In this document: positions 35,517-44,220 of the stretch, piece after piece | How positions within the stretch are numbered: position 1 is the stretch's first letter | Layout of the letters: each line of letters begins with the position of its first letter | Assembly: GCF_014358075.1 (NCBI RefSeq) | Contig: NZ_JACONT010000010.1 | Coordinates: forward strand, 47,734 to 111,733 | Source of the DNA: Sphingomonas albertensis | GTDB taxonomy: Bacteria; Pseudomonadota; Alphaproteobacteria; Sphingomonadales; Sphingomonadaceae | DNA: 64,000 nt | Reading direction: 5' to 3' | The notes under the pieces: generated by a model | Told to the model about the DNA's origin: nothing | What the model saw: the letters and a program-made list of their open reading frames with translations, nothing else | The model's database searches: none | Made by a program: the position numbers and the translations under genes

Positions 35517-35813
35517 GCCGATTGCGCCGCCTGCGAGCTGAAGCCGCAATGCACCATCGGTCCGAAGCGAGGTGTCACCCGGCTCGTTAGCGAGGAAGCC
35601 CGCGATACCGTGCGCGCCCTTGCCGGCACCGACGCCTATGTGCACGCACGGCGTCGAATACAGCGGATCGAGCGCGTGTTCGGCCACCTGAAACGCAACC
35701 TGGGAATACGAACGCTCAAGCTGCGAGGCCTGTCAGGAGCCGCCGAGGAGTTCACCATGGCCGCCGCGGCATACAACCTTCAGCTGCTCGCCCGGCAGGC
35801 TGCGCCGGCCTGA
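35517..35813 (+). pseudogene. IS1182-family transposase C-terminal fragment
   Basis: ADCAACELKPQC followed by RRRIQRIERVFGHLKRNLGIRTLKLRGLSGAAEEFTMAAAAYNLQLL is the end of an IS1182/DDE_Tnp_1_6 transposase: zinc-like 'C..C....C' plus the 'R..IE..FG.+K' segment and 'A.NL..L' tail. The catalytic core is missing. Its left end joins an M14-like fragment at about 35516. Just downstream is copy 3 of the dispersed repeat, perhaps part of the element's end. Confidence 0.7.
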
Positions 35814-35890
35814 TACGCGGCGTATCCTACCATGCCGGCGTCACCAGCCATCCGCCACGCCGATTTCGCGCAGGCCTTTTTCAACAGTCT

Positions 35891-35948
35891 CACCTGTTTA
35901 TCGCACAGTCGTGATTGCGACTGGGTTTTTCAAATATTTGACCGCTGA
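35891..35948 (+). repeat. Dispersed hairpin repeat, copy 3
   Basis: Third copy: CACCTG, CAGTCG-TGATTG-CGACTG, GGGTTTTT, then TTGACCGCTGA as in copy 1. It begins 78 bases after the IS1182 fragment. TTCAACAG just upstream resembles IS-end flanks, so copies could mark old insertions rather than terminators. Confidence 0.6.
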
Positions 35949-36103
35949 ACGGCGATAATGGGAAGGAAAGTGGAACGGCGACTTTCAGGAAAGCGGGTGG
36001 CAATAGCCGACATTGCTTAGCTGCCGCTTTTCTCAAACGGGATTGAGTTTGGAGAACACCTCGGCCGCTTCCGCGGCTGGCCGTAAAGCCCTATCACGGC
36101 TCG

Positions 36104-37012
36104 ATGGACGTCGCCGGCTTTGACCTGAACCTGTTGAAGGCATTTGATGCCCTGTACGCCGAGCGCCACGTCACTCGTGCGGGCCAGCGCATCGGCCTGA
36201 GTCAATCGGCCATGAGCGGTGCGCTTACCCGACTTCGCGAGGTGTTCTCGGACGAACTGTTCGTACGATCGCCGACGGGGATGCAACCGACGCCGCGCGC
36301 CGATGACTTGGCCGGTCCGATCGCGGCGGCACTCCGCCTCATGCGATCGGTTCTTCAGGACGATAAGTTCGATCCGGCGACCGTCGATCACGTCGTCACG
36401 ATCGCAATGACCGATTATGCCGCCTTTGTTCTGTTGCCGCCGCTGCTGGCGCGGCTAGCGGTCGCGGCGCCTCGTCTCGATGTGCGGGTGCGTGGCATCT
36501 TCGGCAAAGATGAAGTTGTCGACCTTCTTGACAGTGGCGAAGCGAACATGGCGATCAGCGTCCCGGTCGACGCCTCAGCTCGCATCCTCAAGCGCCTGCT
36601 GCTTCAGGAAGGATTCGCGTGCATCGCGCGGCCTGGGCACACGGCCTTTGCGAAAGGCGCGGGCGTCGAGGCCTTCGCGGCAGCCTCTCATTTGCTGGTG
36701 TCGCCGGAAGGTGATCGCACAGGTTTGGTGGACCGCAAGCTGGCCGCGCTCGGTCTCGAACGTCGCGTCGTGCTGAGCCTGCCGCAGTTCCTGGTCGCGC
36801 CGTTCGTAATTGCTGAGACGGATCTTGTCGCGACGGTCGCCGCTCGGGTCGCCCGGAGGTTCTCAGCGGCCAATCTCGGCGTCGCCGTGCACGAACCGCC
36901 GATCGCGCTGCCGGAGTGGCCGCTGGCGATGATGTGGCATCGTCGGGTCGACGATCATCCCGCCACGGTCTGGCTGCGCGATTGCATCGCCGAGATCGCC
37001 GCCTCGGCCTGA
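36104..37012 (+). CDS. LysR-family transcriptional regulator
   Basis: 302 residues. The N-terminal helix-turn-helix is clear: LNLLKAFDALYAERHVTRAGQRIGLSQSAMSGALTRLREVFSDELFVR. The effector domain follows (ARLAVAAPRLDVRVRGIFGK, and LLQEGFACIARPGH). It probably governs the SDR-DoxX-flavodoxin genes downstream in the same direction, 99 bases away. LysR proteins usually act as activators with small-molecule inducers. No clear T-N11-A box was picked out. Confidence 0.9.
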   Translation: MDVAGFDLNLLKAFDALYAERHVTRAGQRIGLSQSAMSGALTRLREVFSDELFVRSPTGMQPTPRADDLAGPIAAALRLMRSVLQDDKFDPATVDHVVTIAMTDYAAFVLLPPLLARLAVAAPRLDVRVRGIFGKDEVVDLLDSGEANMAISVPVDASARILKRLLLQEGFACIARPGHTAFAKGAGVEAFAAASHLLVSPEGDRTGLVDRKLAALGLERRVVLSLPQFLVAPFVIAETDLVATVAARVARRFSAANLGVAVHEPPIALPEWPLAMMWHRRVDDHPATVWLRDCIAEIAASA

Positions 37013-37111
37013 TACCATCGGCCACGCTGATGTCGCCGTATCATTTCTCGCGATTTCACGCGGGCCGCCGTTCCGCTCTAGGTCGCTGCACAAAGGCGAT
37101 GAGGTGGTGAC

Positions 37112-38002
37112 ATGCGGGTATTGGTAACGGGTGCGACGGGCTTGATCGGCGGCGCGGTCGCGCGTCGGCTAGCGTCCGCAGGACATGACGTCGTGGGCCT
37201 TACGCGTTCGGAGGCGAGCGCGGCCAAGCTGACCCAGCAAGGCTATCAGGCAATCCACGGCGACCTTGCCGACGCGGCCAGCGTCGCCCACGCCGCCGGG
37301 AGCGTCGATGCGGTCGTCCATGCTGCGTCGCCGAGCGATCAGAACACGGCGGCTTATGACGAGTGGGCGACACGCGCGATCATCGACGCGCTCCGCGGGA
37401 CGTCCAAGCGCTTCATTTATACGAGTGGATGCCTGGTCTACGGCGCGACCGGCGACACGCCCGCGACCGAGAATAACGCGCTGCATCCCGTCGAGTTGGT
37501 GCGCTTTCGCCAGGCGCTGGAATCGGAAATCCTCGGCGCTGTGGCCGATGGCGTCCATCCGGTCGTGATCCGCCCGGCCTGGGTGTTTGGCGACCATGGC
37601 GGCACCGCGATGATGATGTACGCCTCCGCCAGGGAGCACGGCGCCGCGCGCTACGTCGGCGACGGCCAGAACCGCTGGACGTGCGTCCATGCCGACGACC
37701 TGGCCGACCTCTACCTGCTCGCGCTTGAGAAGGCACCGGCCGCGTCGATCTTCAACGGCGCCCACGGCCCGGCTATTCCGCTCGTCGAGATTGCCCGTGC
37801 CGCGAGCTATGGCGCTGGCGCCGGGGGACAGGTGGCGGAATGGCCGCTGGATGAGGCACGGCAGGCTCTTTGGGGCTTTGCGGACGCGATCGCGTGCGAT
37901 CAACTGGTCTCGGGCGAACTGGCGGAACGTGAGCTTGGCTGGCGCCCGTCGCGGCACTCGATTATCGACGAACTGCGCTCCTACGCCGCAGCAGCCGCAT
38001 AG
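37112..38002 (+). CDS. Atypical NAD(P)-binding SDR epimerase-like protein
   Basis: 296 residues. The Rossmann motif VTGATGLIGG is at residues 5-14; HGDLADAASVAHAAGSVDAVVHAAS is the second strand-helix. YTSGCLVYG fits the epimerase Ser position, but the usual YxxxK is not conserved (VRFRQALESE), so it is an atypical SDR and may lack the classical catalytic pair. FIYTSGCLVYG and NRWTCVHADDLADLYLLALE place it near NAD-dependent epimerase/dehydratases. Predicted soluble. Probably co-transcribed with DoxX. Confidence 0.8.
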   Translation: MRVLVTGATGLIGGAVARRLASAGHDVVGLTRSEASAAKLTQQGYQAIHGDLADAASVAHAAGSVDAVVHAASPSDQNTAAYDEWATRAIIDALRGTSKRFIYTSGCLVYGATGDTPATENNALHPVELVRFRQALESEILGAVADGVHPVVIRPAWVFGDHGGTAMMMYASAREHGAARYVGDGQNRWTCVHADDLADLYLLALEKAPAASIFNGAHGPAIPLVEIARAASYGAGAGGQVAEWPLDEARQALWGFADAIACDQLVSGELAERELGWRPSRHSIIDELRSYAAAAA

Positions 38003-38052
38003 CCCTGAACTCCAGCCTGTCCGCTGCCGCCAAACGTTGAAGGAGTGCTGGA

Positions 38053-38373
38053 ATGCTGCACAGTATCGCTGTATGGCTGCTCGTTATCGCGTTAGTCGGC
38101 GCAGGGCTGTTTAATGCAATCGGTACACGCGCCACGCAGGATGACTTCGCCCGGTGGGGATACCCGCGTTGGTGGTGCCGCGTGACCGGGGGTGTCGAGA
38201 TCGCGGCCGCAGCGCTGATTGCTTTTCCTGCCGGCCGGAGCATCGGAATGGCGCTTGGCGCGGTTATCATCGCGGTCGCTACCGTCACGATCGTGCGCCG
38301 TCGGGAGTTCTCGCATTTAGCACCGCTTGGCGTGTTTGCTGCCCTGCTCGTGAGCGCGGCGACAACGTCCTGA
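38053..38373 (+). CDS. DoxX-like membrane protein
   Basis: 106 residues, four helices. AVWLLVIALVGAGLFNAIGTRATQDDFARWGYPRWWCRVTGGVEIAAAALIAFP is the DoxX-like pattern: a small helix, 'DF..WGYP.WW', then GGVEI. DoxX-like proteins are small inner-membrane proteins often beside oxidoreductases. A GAAGGAG lies close upstream. Its stop is 39 bases before the flavodoxin-like frame. Confidence 0.83.
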   Translation: MLHSIAVWLLVIALVGAGLFNAIGTRATQDDFARWGYPRWWCRVTGGVEIAAAALIAFPAGRSIGMALGAVIIAVATVTIVRRREFSHLAPLGVFAALLVSAATTS

Positions 38374-38411
38374 TCCAACAATCCAGTGATCCATCGCGCC
38401 AAGGAGGCGAC

Positions 38412-38999
38412 AGGACTCAAGCAAGCACCAAGACCGTCATCGTTTTTCACTCGGGCTATGGCCATACGAGGCGCATGGCCGAGGCCGTCGCAGACGGTGC
38501 CAGCGGCTCGCTGATCGCGATCGATGCACAGGGCAACATTCCGGAGGACGGTTGGAATACGCTCGATGCGGCCGACGCCATCATCTTCGGATCGCCTACC
38601 TACATGGGCGGCCCAAGCTGGCAGTTCAAAAGGTTTGCCGACACCTCGTCCAAGCCCTGGTTCGCCGAGGCATGGAAGGACAAGGTCTTCGGCGGCTTTA
38701 CCAACAGCGCCAGCATGAATGGCGATAAGCTCAACACACTGCAATATTTCGTTCTGCTGGCCGGGCAGCATGGCGGTCTGTGGGTCAGCCTCGCAATGAA
38801 GCCGGCCAATTTGAAGGCGTCGAAGCGCGACGATCTCAACAGGATGGGCTTGTACATCGCGCCGATGGCGCAGTGCGACGCCGATGCAGCGGCTGACGAA
38901 ATGTCGGCCGGCGACCTTGAGACGGGACGCCTCTACGGCCTCCGGGTCGCTGAGATCGCCGCCCGCCTCGCGATCGCGCCGACTGCCTGGACACAATGA
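38412..38999 (+). CDS. Flavodoxin-like protein, start codon apparently mutated
   Basis: The frame TKTVIVFHSGYGHTRRMAEAVADG is the FMN-binding P-loop of NAD(P)H:quinone-type flavodoxins (WrbA relatives), and SPTYMGGPSWQFKRFAD is the second flavin loop. About 195 residues. AAGGAGG at 38401-38407 should be followed by a start at 38412, but the codon there is AGG, with no in-frame ATG, GTG or TTG between it and the conserved core. One base change from ATG would explain it; a CTG at 38370 is the only upstream alternative. Possibly non-functional or wrongly read. Confidence 0.7.
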   Translation, partial: RTQASTKTVIVFHSGYGHTRRMAEAVADGASGSLIAIDAQGNIPEDGWNTLDAADAIIFGSPTYMGGPSWQFKRFADTSSKPWFAEAWKDKVFGGFTNSASMNGDKLNTLQYFVLLAGQHGGLWVSLAMKPANLKASKRDDLNRMGLYIAPMAQCDADAAADEMSAGDLETGRLYGLRVAEIAARLAIAPTAWTQ

Positions 39000-39325
39000 A
39001 TGTCAAGACGCGGAGCAGCGCGACATTCCCGCAAACGGAGGCCAGTCGGGGTAGCCAAGGGTGGCCAGCAGGGTCTCACGGCATCTTGTAAGGCGCTTTC
39101 CCAAATTTATCCCCGATTGCGCTTTCCCGAAATGAAGGGTGACGAAAAACGGGAAAGCGGCCTTGTCGCCAAACTCGCAAGTCACGGACGTCGCATATGT
39201 CCCGCCTCTTGCGATATCGGACGCGCTCACACCGCGATCGCTCTCATTCGCGATTTATGGTTGAGAAGACCATGAATGCCTTTCTAGGAAGAATGGCGAC
39301 CGGCAATGAATCGGTCACCACATCT
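39000..39325. other. Intergenic region with degenerate repeats
   Basis: 326 bases. A GCTTTCCCG arm (39121-39129) and CGGGAAAGC (39150-39158) form an inverted pair around a 20-base loop, and GCGCTTTCCC recurs at 39094 and 39119. Frames here have no family features. Perhaps an old mobile-element scar. Confidence 0.4.
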
Positions 39326-39736
39326 TCAAGCGGGCTGGAAAAGTTCGATAAGCATCTGCTCATTGTCATGGATGAAGGCGAAGTGGCTGCCGCCACTGTT
39401 GGGAACCTCGCGCGGCGGAGACACCACTTCGACGCCCTTCTGCTGCAACGCCGCAACCGTCGCATCGAGGTCCACGACTTCGATTGCGAAGTGATTGATA
39501 CCGCCGATCCTCAGGTTCGTTTCGGCACGGCGCCTGTCCTCCGCCATGCGCGTCGCCTGCTCGTTCTGGAACAGCTCGATCTTGAGACTGCCTCGACCGA
39601 TGAAGGCTGCCTGCACACCAGGCCATCCAAAAGTGTACAGACGCTCGAAACCGAGGTTGTCGACATACCAGGTCACGCTCGCTTCGACGCTTTCGACAAC
39701 GATGCCAATGTGGTGGATTCCTGAAAGCGCAATCAT
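39326..39736 (-). CDS. VOC family (glyoxalase-like) protein
   Basis: 136 residues. LSGIHHIGIVVESVEASVTWYVDNLGFERLY is the first beta-alpha-beta-beta unit, with a metal His in HHIGI; INHFAIEVVDLDATVAALQQKGVEVVSPP is the second with another His; HDNEQMLIELFQPA carries the terminal Glu. This three-ligand arrangement fits glyoxalase-, epimerase- or dioxygenase-type VOC enzymes. It lies 14 bases after the NmrA-like pseudogene on the same strand. Substrate unknown. Confidence 0.86.
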   Translation of the reverse strand: MIALSGIHHIGIVVESVEASVTWYVDNLGFERLYTFGWPGVQAAFIGRGSLKIELFQNEQATRMAEDRRRAETNLRIGGINHFAIEVVDLDATVAALQQKGVEVVSPPREVPNSGGSHFAFIHDNEQMLIELFQPA

Positions 39737-39750
39737 TGAGGATTTTCCTG

Positions 39751-40632
39751 TCAGTATTGATTGGGGGATAGAAAGAGCGATGCCGTCAGCACCTCGCGCA
39801 TGGTGCGCGGAGACCGACCGAGCAGCCGTTCCAAGCTCGGGTCAGTGGCGGCGAAGTCCCCGCGGCGGGCAGCCCGGAACGTCCCCAGCAGCATCTCGGC
39901 GTATATGGCGGGCATCCCGGCCGCGACCTTGCCGTTCCGCCACCCCTCGTCCGACACGATCGTATGTCGCACGTCACGGCCAAGCACTTCCGAAGCGATC
40001 GACGCCAACTCGGCCATGGTTATAGCCCTGCTGGCGGTGAGCGGAGGCGTGATGCCGTCCCACTGCCCGTCGCCCGCAAGGATCGCTGCATCCGCTTCCG
40101 CCAGATCGGCACGCGCCGTCCAGCTTACTGGCCCATCCTCGGGCGTTCACAGGTCGCCGGTCCGCAGGCTGTCCCCGATCATCTGCAAGCAGCTTTCGGC
40201 ATAGAAGCCGTGGCGCAACGACGTGTAGGTCAACCCGCTTGCCGCAAGGTCCGCTTCGGTGCCGGCGTGCTGGTCGGCCGGCAGGAAGGGCGAAGCTGGC
40301 CGTGCACCCATATGGCTGGTGTAGAGGATACGGTGGACGCCGACATCCTGGGCAGTGTTGATCGCGGTTCGGTGGAGTTGCAGCGCCTCCTCGCCAAGCT
40401 TATCGGCCGACACGATCAGGACCTGACCGGCTCCTGCAAACGCCTTTCTCAAGCCGCCCGCGTCGGCGAAATCGCCTGTCCGAACGTCCACGCCGCGGGC
40501 GGCGAGACCCTTCGCCTTGTCTGCATCGCGGACGCTGGCAACGACTTCATTGGCAGGAAGGCGTTGTAGCAGGTCCTCGACGATGGCCCTTCCAAGCTTG
40601 CCGGTAGCCCCGGTAACGACAATCATGGCCAA
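39751..40632 (-). pseudogene. NmrA-like NAD(P)-binding protein with in-frame TGA
   Basis: Two in-frame pieces, 40147-40632 and 39751-40017, joined through an open stretch. The whole 294-codon frame carries one TGA at 40147-40149. The first part has MIVVTGATGKLGRAIVEDLL and the NmrA/QOR2-type DADKAKGLAARGVDVRTGDFAD. The region after the TGA (TPEDGPVSWTARADLAEADAAIL) is the continuation expected in homologues, and the end is LTASLFLSPNQY. A single nonsense change disrupts it. A second-site restart at ATG 40017 is possible but would lack the cofactor domain. Confidence 0.78.
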
Positions 40633-40711
40633 ATCCTTATCACTGGAAACAACATATAACTATCAGCGATATCTGAGCAGCGCAATCGTTGCTATCGATC
40701 GTGCCTGATCG

Positions 40712-41431
40712 ATGTTATTCGGCACTATGACCATCGGATTTGAAGGCGAGGCGGGGGGAGGGGACCTTCGGGCTCGGGTGCTCGATGCGGCCTCCAGAAT
40801 CATCGCTAGCGGCGGCATTGCCGCTTTGACCACGCGTGCCGTGGCATCGGCGGCATCGGTCCAGGCCCCCACGTTGTACCGCCTGTTCGGGGACAAGCGC
40901 GGACTGCTGAACGCGGTGGCGGAACATGGGCAGGCGGCGTTCATCGCGGGCAAGGCCGCGCTGCCGCCACATTCCGATCCGGTGCAGAACCTGGCGAACG
41001 CCTGGGACAGCTATGTCGCCTTCGGCCTTGCCCATCCGGCCGTGTTCGCGATCATGAACGAGGTGGGGGCGCCGGCCTCTGGATCACCGGCCATGCTTGC
41101 TGGCATCGCAATCCTGCGCGAGCGGGTGGAGCGTATCGCGCGAGCAGGCCGGTTGCGAATGCCTGTAGAGCGCGCGGTGGCGTTGATCCATGCTGCCGGG
41201 GTCGGCGCGGTGACGACCTTGCTTGCCCTCCCCGAGGATGAGCGCGACCCGCAGCTGTCGCCTACGACCCGGGATGCCGTACTCGCATCTATCGTGACGA
41301 GCTTGCCCACGCAGGACCATGCCGATCTGGCATCATTAGCGGTCGGACTGCGGGCTCACCTTGATACCGCCAAGGGGCTGACACCGGGCGAACGCCTGTT
41401 GCTGTGTGAATTGCTGGATCGCCTCGCCTAA
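40712..41431 (+). CDS. TetR-family transcriptional regulator
   Basis: 239 residues (ATG at 40712; ATG at 40727 is also possible). Helix-turn-helix RARVLDAASRIIASGGIAALTTRAVASAASVQAPTLYRLFGDKRGLLNAVAEHG at about 20-75. The C-terminal ligand domain is long (LAHPAVFAIMNEVG...). Divergent from the NmrA-like pseudogene with 79 bases between, so it probably represses or once repressed that gene and the VOC gene. Weak ribosome site. Confidence 0.88.
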   Translation: MLFGTMTIGFEGEAGGGDLRARVLDAASRIIASGGIAALTTRAVASAASVQAPTLYRLFGDKRGLLNAVAEHGQAAFIAGKAALPPHSDPVQNLANAWDSYVAFGLAHPAVFAIMNEVGAPASGSPAMLAGIAILRERVERIARAGRLRMPVERAVALIHAAGVGAVTTLLALPEDERDPQLSPTTRDAVLASIVTSLPTQDHADLASLAVGLRAHLDTAKGLTPGERLLLCELLDRLA

Positions 41432-41627
41432 GCGAGTGAGGTTGCAAGGGCGCCTGCCAAAGGCGTGTCGCAAGAATACTGAGTTTCGGACATCTCGAAT
41501 GTTCCCACTTTTGAACACTGGCATGTGGTAAACTGCGAGAGGATCTTTCGGGGCGAGCTGCCCGATAGGCGCCTTTCCAAACGATTGATCCCTATAACGC
41601 ATTAGCCGTCCCTGTGGGCACGGCCGC

Positions 41628-41945
41628 GTGTATGACGCTCACGACCGGGATGAAGCATGGGCGGCGGTGGTAGACATTATAGCCGGCTCGGTATGGGCAG
41701 AGCCCGCGTACGCTCCTGCTGAGCTACGAACTCTATGCCTTTGCCGCTCGCCATCCGCAGTCGCTGTGGTCTTACAGCAGTGGATGAACAACAGCCGGGC
41801 AGCATTAGAAGTTTTCTTCAATCCGTTGACGGCGCGCGCACTCGATGCGCAGGACGAAGGAATCGGCATCTATGACGCGATCGACTGGCGTCCGTTAGAG
41901 CGCGATGCAGTCAGGATCATTGTCGAGCGTTTGACCGGTATCTGA
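41628..41945 (+). pseudogene. TetR C-terminal remnant with two frame slips
   Basis: The frame keeps QQWMNNSRAALEVFFNPLTARALDAQDEGIGIYDAIDWRPLERDAVRIIVERLTG, which reads as the end of a TetR ligand domain. Just upstream a second frame encodes LLLSYELYAFAARHP, the expected preceding helix of the same domain. So the original frame slips into and out of another. No helix-turn-helix is present upstream. Not functional as a repressor. Confidence 0.6.
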
Positions 41946-42082
41946 GCTGCCTCCGATGATGCTGATCGGGGCGTCGGCGCGTTAGCGGGATCGGTCGATA
42001 TCTTCCCGGTTGGGCGTCGACAAGCCGTGAGAACGGGCCAAGTAAAACCCGAGCGTTGCCGAAGCTCCACTCGGGGTGAAAC

Positions 42083-42925
42083 TCAGACGTAATTGGCCGA
42101 AACGCCTCGCAACAAGTGTTCAAGGTCACGCTCCCCGTCACGCGTCTGAGCGCCCGCCGCGAGCTGCTTCATCATAAGCTGACCGACACTTGGACTAAAA
42201 ACTAGGTTCATCCAGTTCTCACTTTCCCGCTCGAACCCGTCGTCGGGATCGCTGTATGGCACGGCCCGCTTTGCGGCAGCAATGACGCCATCAGGAAGCG
42301 CTGCGATATTTGCAGCGATGCGAGCAACGAAGCTGTCCAAGTCAGCAGCAGGAAGGGCGCGGTTGATCCAGCCATATCGTTCGGCCAACTTGGCATCAAA
42401 CAAGTCGGCACCCAGTATCGCCTCAAGTGCTCTGCCTCGTGTCATACGCTGGCTTAGATATTGTGTAGCGCCACCCCCCGGTATGATGCCCATCAGCGCC
42501 TCGCATTGCGCTAGACCAGCCTGCCCCTCGGCGGCGAACGCCATGTCGACAGCTGCAACGAACTCCGCACCGCCCCCGCGTGCGAGACCGGCAAGTTTGA
42601 CGATCGTAACTTGCGGCTGAGCACGTAGAGCCTCTGCGAAAGCCTGAAATGGGTTCAGGCCTGTAGGAACGTTACGTTGCAACTCTTGCAAGGCTTGAGG
42701 CTGCTCCCCCAGCGTCATGTCGACATGAGCCAGAAAGAACTCTGGATCCGCGCTTTCGAAAACGATTACCCGGATTTCTGGATCGTCGTGCACCGAGGTG
42801 AGGAAGCGACGCACCTCACTCATCAGGCCTACATCAAGAACATTGATCGGTGGGTTATCGATGGTGACGGTAGCGACCCGATCTTGCTGGGTGATACGCA
42901 ACTTTGTGTAAGATAGCTCGGTCAT
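42083..42925 (-). CDS. Enoyl-CoA hydratase/isomerase family protein
   Basis: 280 residues from the ATG at 42925, preceded by AAGGAA. Crotonase fold: VATVTIDNPPINVLD, then LAGLARGGGAEFVAAVDMAFAAE (oxyanion hole region), and ALMGIIPGGGATQYLSQRM, the second active-site region with 'G..PG.GA..L'. The C-terminal helical part is longer than usual. Acyl-CoA substrate is unknown. It is divergent from the HxlR gene at 43029 with about 100 bases between, so that regulator probably controls it. Confidence 0.86.
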   Translation of the reverse strand: MTELSYTKLRITQQDRVATVTIDNPPINVLDVGLMSEVRRFLTSVHDDPEIRVIVFESADPEFFLAHVDMTLGEQPQALQELQRNVPTGLNPFQAFAEALRAQPQVTIVKLAGLARGGGAEFVAAVDMAFAAEGQAGLAQCEALMGIIPGGGATQYLSQRMTRGRALEAILGADLFDAKLAERYGWINRALPAADLDSFVARIAANIAALPDGVIAAAKRAVPYSDPDDGFERESENWMNLVFSPSVGQLMMKQLAAGAQTRDGERDLEHLLRGVSANYV

Positions 42926-43028
42926 GTGGTTCCTTTGGAAATGTGACAGCGAGCCGTTTGCCCGATGCCTCACTACAAGGTATCCATCTCATACCTGACA
43001 TCAATTACGCACATAGGGCATCCCTGGT

Positions 43029-43415
43029 ATGTTTGAGGATACCGCAGTTTTCGACAATTACTTCGTTTTCCGATCTGACTGCCCGAGTAGAGTCATCATC
43101 GACCAAATTGCCGACAAATGGTCGATGATGGTGCTCGCGGTTCTGCTTGGCGAGCCGCATCGTTTTAATGCCATAAAGCGGAGGCTCGACGGTGTGACGC
43201 AGCGGGTGCTTACCCACACATTGCGTAAGCTCGAACGCAACGGCCTAATCTCCCGCACCATAATCAATGGCCGAGTGTTAGGTGTGGAATATGCACTAAC
43301 CCCGCTGGGCCGGTCATTGAACGGGCCGTTCACATCCTTGCTAAAATGGACCACAGAAAGCATGTCGGCGATACGTGAGCAACAAGAGGCCTACGATGCT
43401 CGCATCGAAAGCTAA
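43029..43415 (+). CDS. HxlR-family regulator 1
   Basis: 128 residues. SRVIIDQIADKWSMMVLAVLLGEPHRFNAIKRRLDGVTQRVLTHTLRKLERNGLISRTI is the winged-helix HxlR core, with 'KW...L...L......F..+....G.....L...L+.L...GL+.R'. Proteins of this group sense redox or carbonyl stress via Cys; the Cys in 'RSDCPSR' lies at the usual place before the helix-turn-helix. Divergent from the enoyl-CoA hydratase-like gene. Confidence 0.9.
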   Translation: MFEDTAVFDNYFVFRSDCPSRVIIDQIADKWSMMVLAVLLGEPHRFNAIKRRLDGVTQRVLTHTLRKLERNGLISRTIINGRVLGVEYALTPLGRSLNGPFTSLLKWTTESMSAIREQQEAYDARIES

Positions 43416-43633
43416 GTATTCCTTGTTTACGAGCAATCCCTACACGAAAGACGTAGCTATATTGTGCTGCTGACAATAGCATTGAACGCACACACATAGC
43501 GATTATCTATTCAACGGTTGTCAAAACTTTTCAGCAGCGACCGCCTGGGTTTGATCCCGCGGTTTGATACAACGACGCTCGAAGGGATCAGGCAGCTCCT
43601 ATTCATCAAACTGCAGGACTGTCGTAACAGCCT

Positions 43634-44164
43634 CTAAGCCGGGGGCTGCCGCAATACATCGTTCTCCGCCAGGACCTTGAGAGCGCGCAGCCATTCCTCA
43701 TGTGCCGTCAGCAATCTTGTGCGGGTCCGGTGCCCGATAATCCACAACAACAGGCCCCGCTGTGATTCCTCGGTCACCACATGGCATCCGTTAGACGTCG
43801 GCTCGATGTACCATGCGTGCGCGCCGCTAGTGCCCGCCGGCCCGTTGGCCGACCATACTAGCAGGCGGAATGGCTCATATCTTACGATCTCCGGCTCAAA
43901 GTAAAAGCCCAAGGTTTTAAAGCGAAATTGAGACGTCGCCCCCAGTAGCGGCCCATCGCGCAAAACCGACACGTCCGAGCAATGGCAATACCAGTTTGGC
44001 CATCGCCTGCAGTCGATCAGCATCTTCCAAACGATTTCAGGAGGGGCAGCAATATCCATAGTGTTCTGGGCAAAAACGCGCGCCGAAGCGGGCTCGTGTT
44101 CCTTGGGCCAATCGATTCTGCGGTCGGGCACCAACCTGGCGGGCGATGTCTGGTCAGGCAGCAT
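43634..44164 (-). CDS. SRPBCC-fold protein
   Basis: 176 residues. From about residue 33: NTMDIAAPPEIVWKMLIDCRRWPNWYCHCSDVSVL, the START/SRPBCC opening ('I.AP.E.VW..L.D...WP.W'), then a beta-rich half with RFKTLGFYFEPEIVRYEPFRLLVWSANGPAG and a long C-terminal helix. SRPBCC proteins bind hydrophobic ligands. It lies between HxlR and TetR regulators; role unknown. The start might be at an internal Met (36). Confidence 0.78.
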   Translation of the reverse strand: MLPDQTSPARLVPDRRIDWPKEHEPASARVFAQNTMDIAAPPEIVWKMLIDCRRWPNWYCHCSDVSVLRDGPLLGATSQFRFKTLGFYFEPEIVRYEPFRLLVWSANGPAGTSGAHAWYIEPTSNGCHVVTEESQRGLLLWIIGHRTRTRLLTAHEEWLRALKVLAENDVLRQPPA

Positions 44165-44220
44165 GTCAATAACTCCATTGCATGGAGAGTTTGACGACTT
44201 GTTCCCTAAGAGTCAAAGAG

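Noticed and set aside
39000..39275. 91-residue plus-strand frame between flavodoxin and VOC genes
   Set aside because: Basic and low-information, with no motif; the stretch contains inverted repeats that look like scar sequence.
40147..40149. Selenocysteine codon in the NmrA-like frame
   Set aside because: No selenocysteine-insertion hairpin or selenoprotein homologue is apparent, and NmrA-like enzymes have no Sec position there; a nonsense change is simpler.
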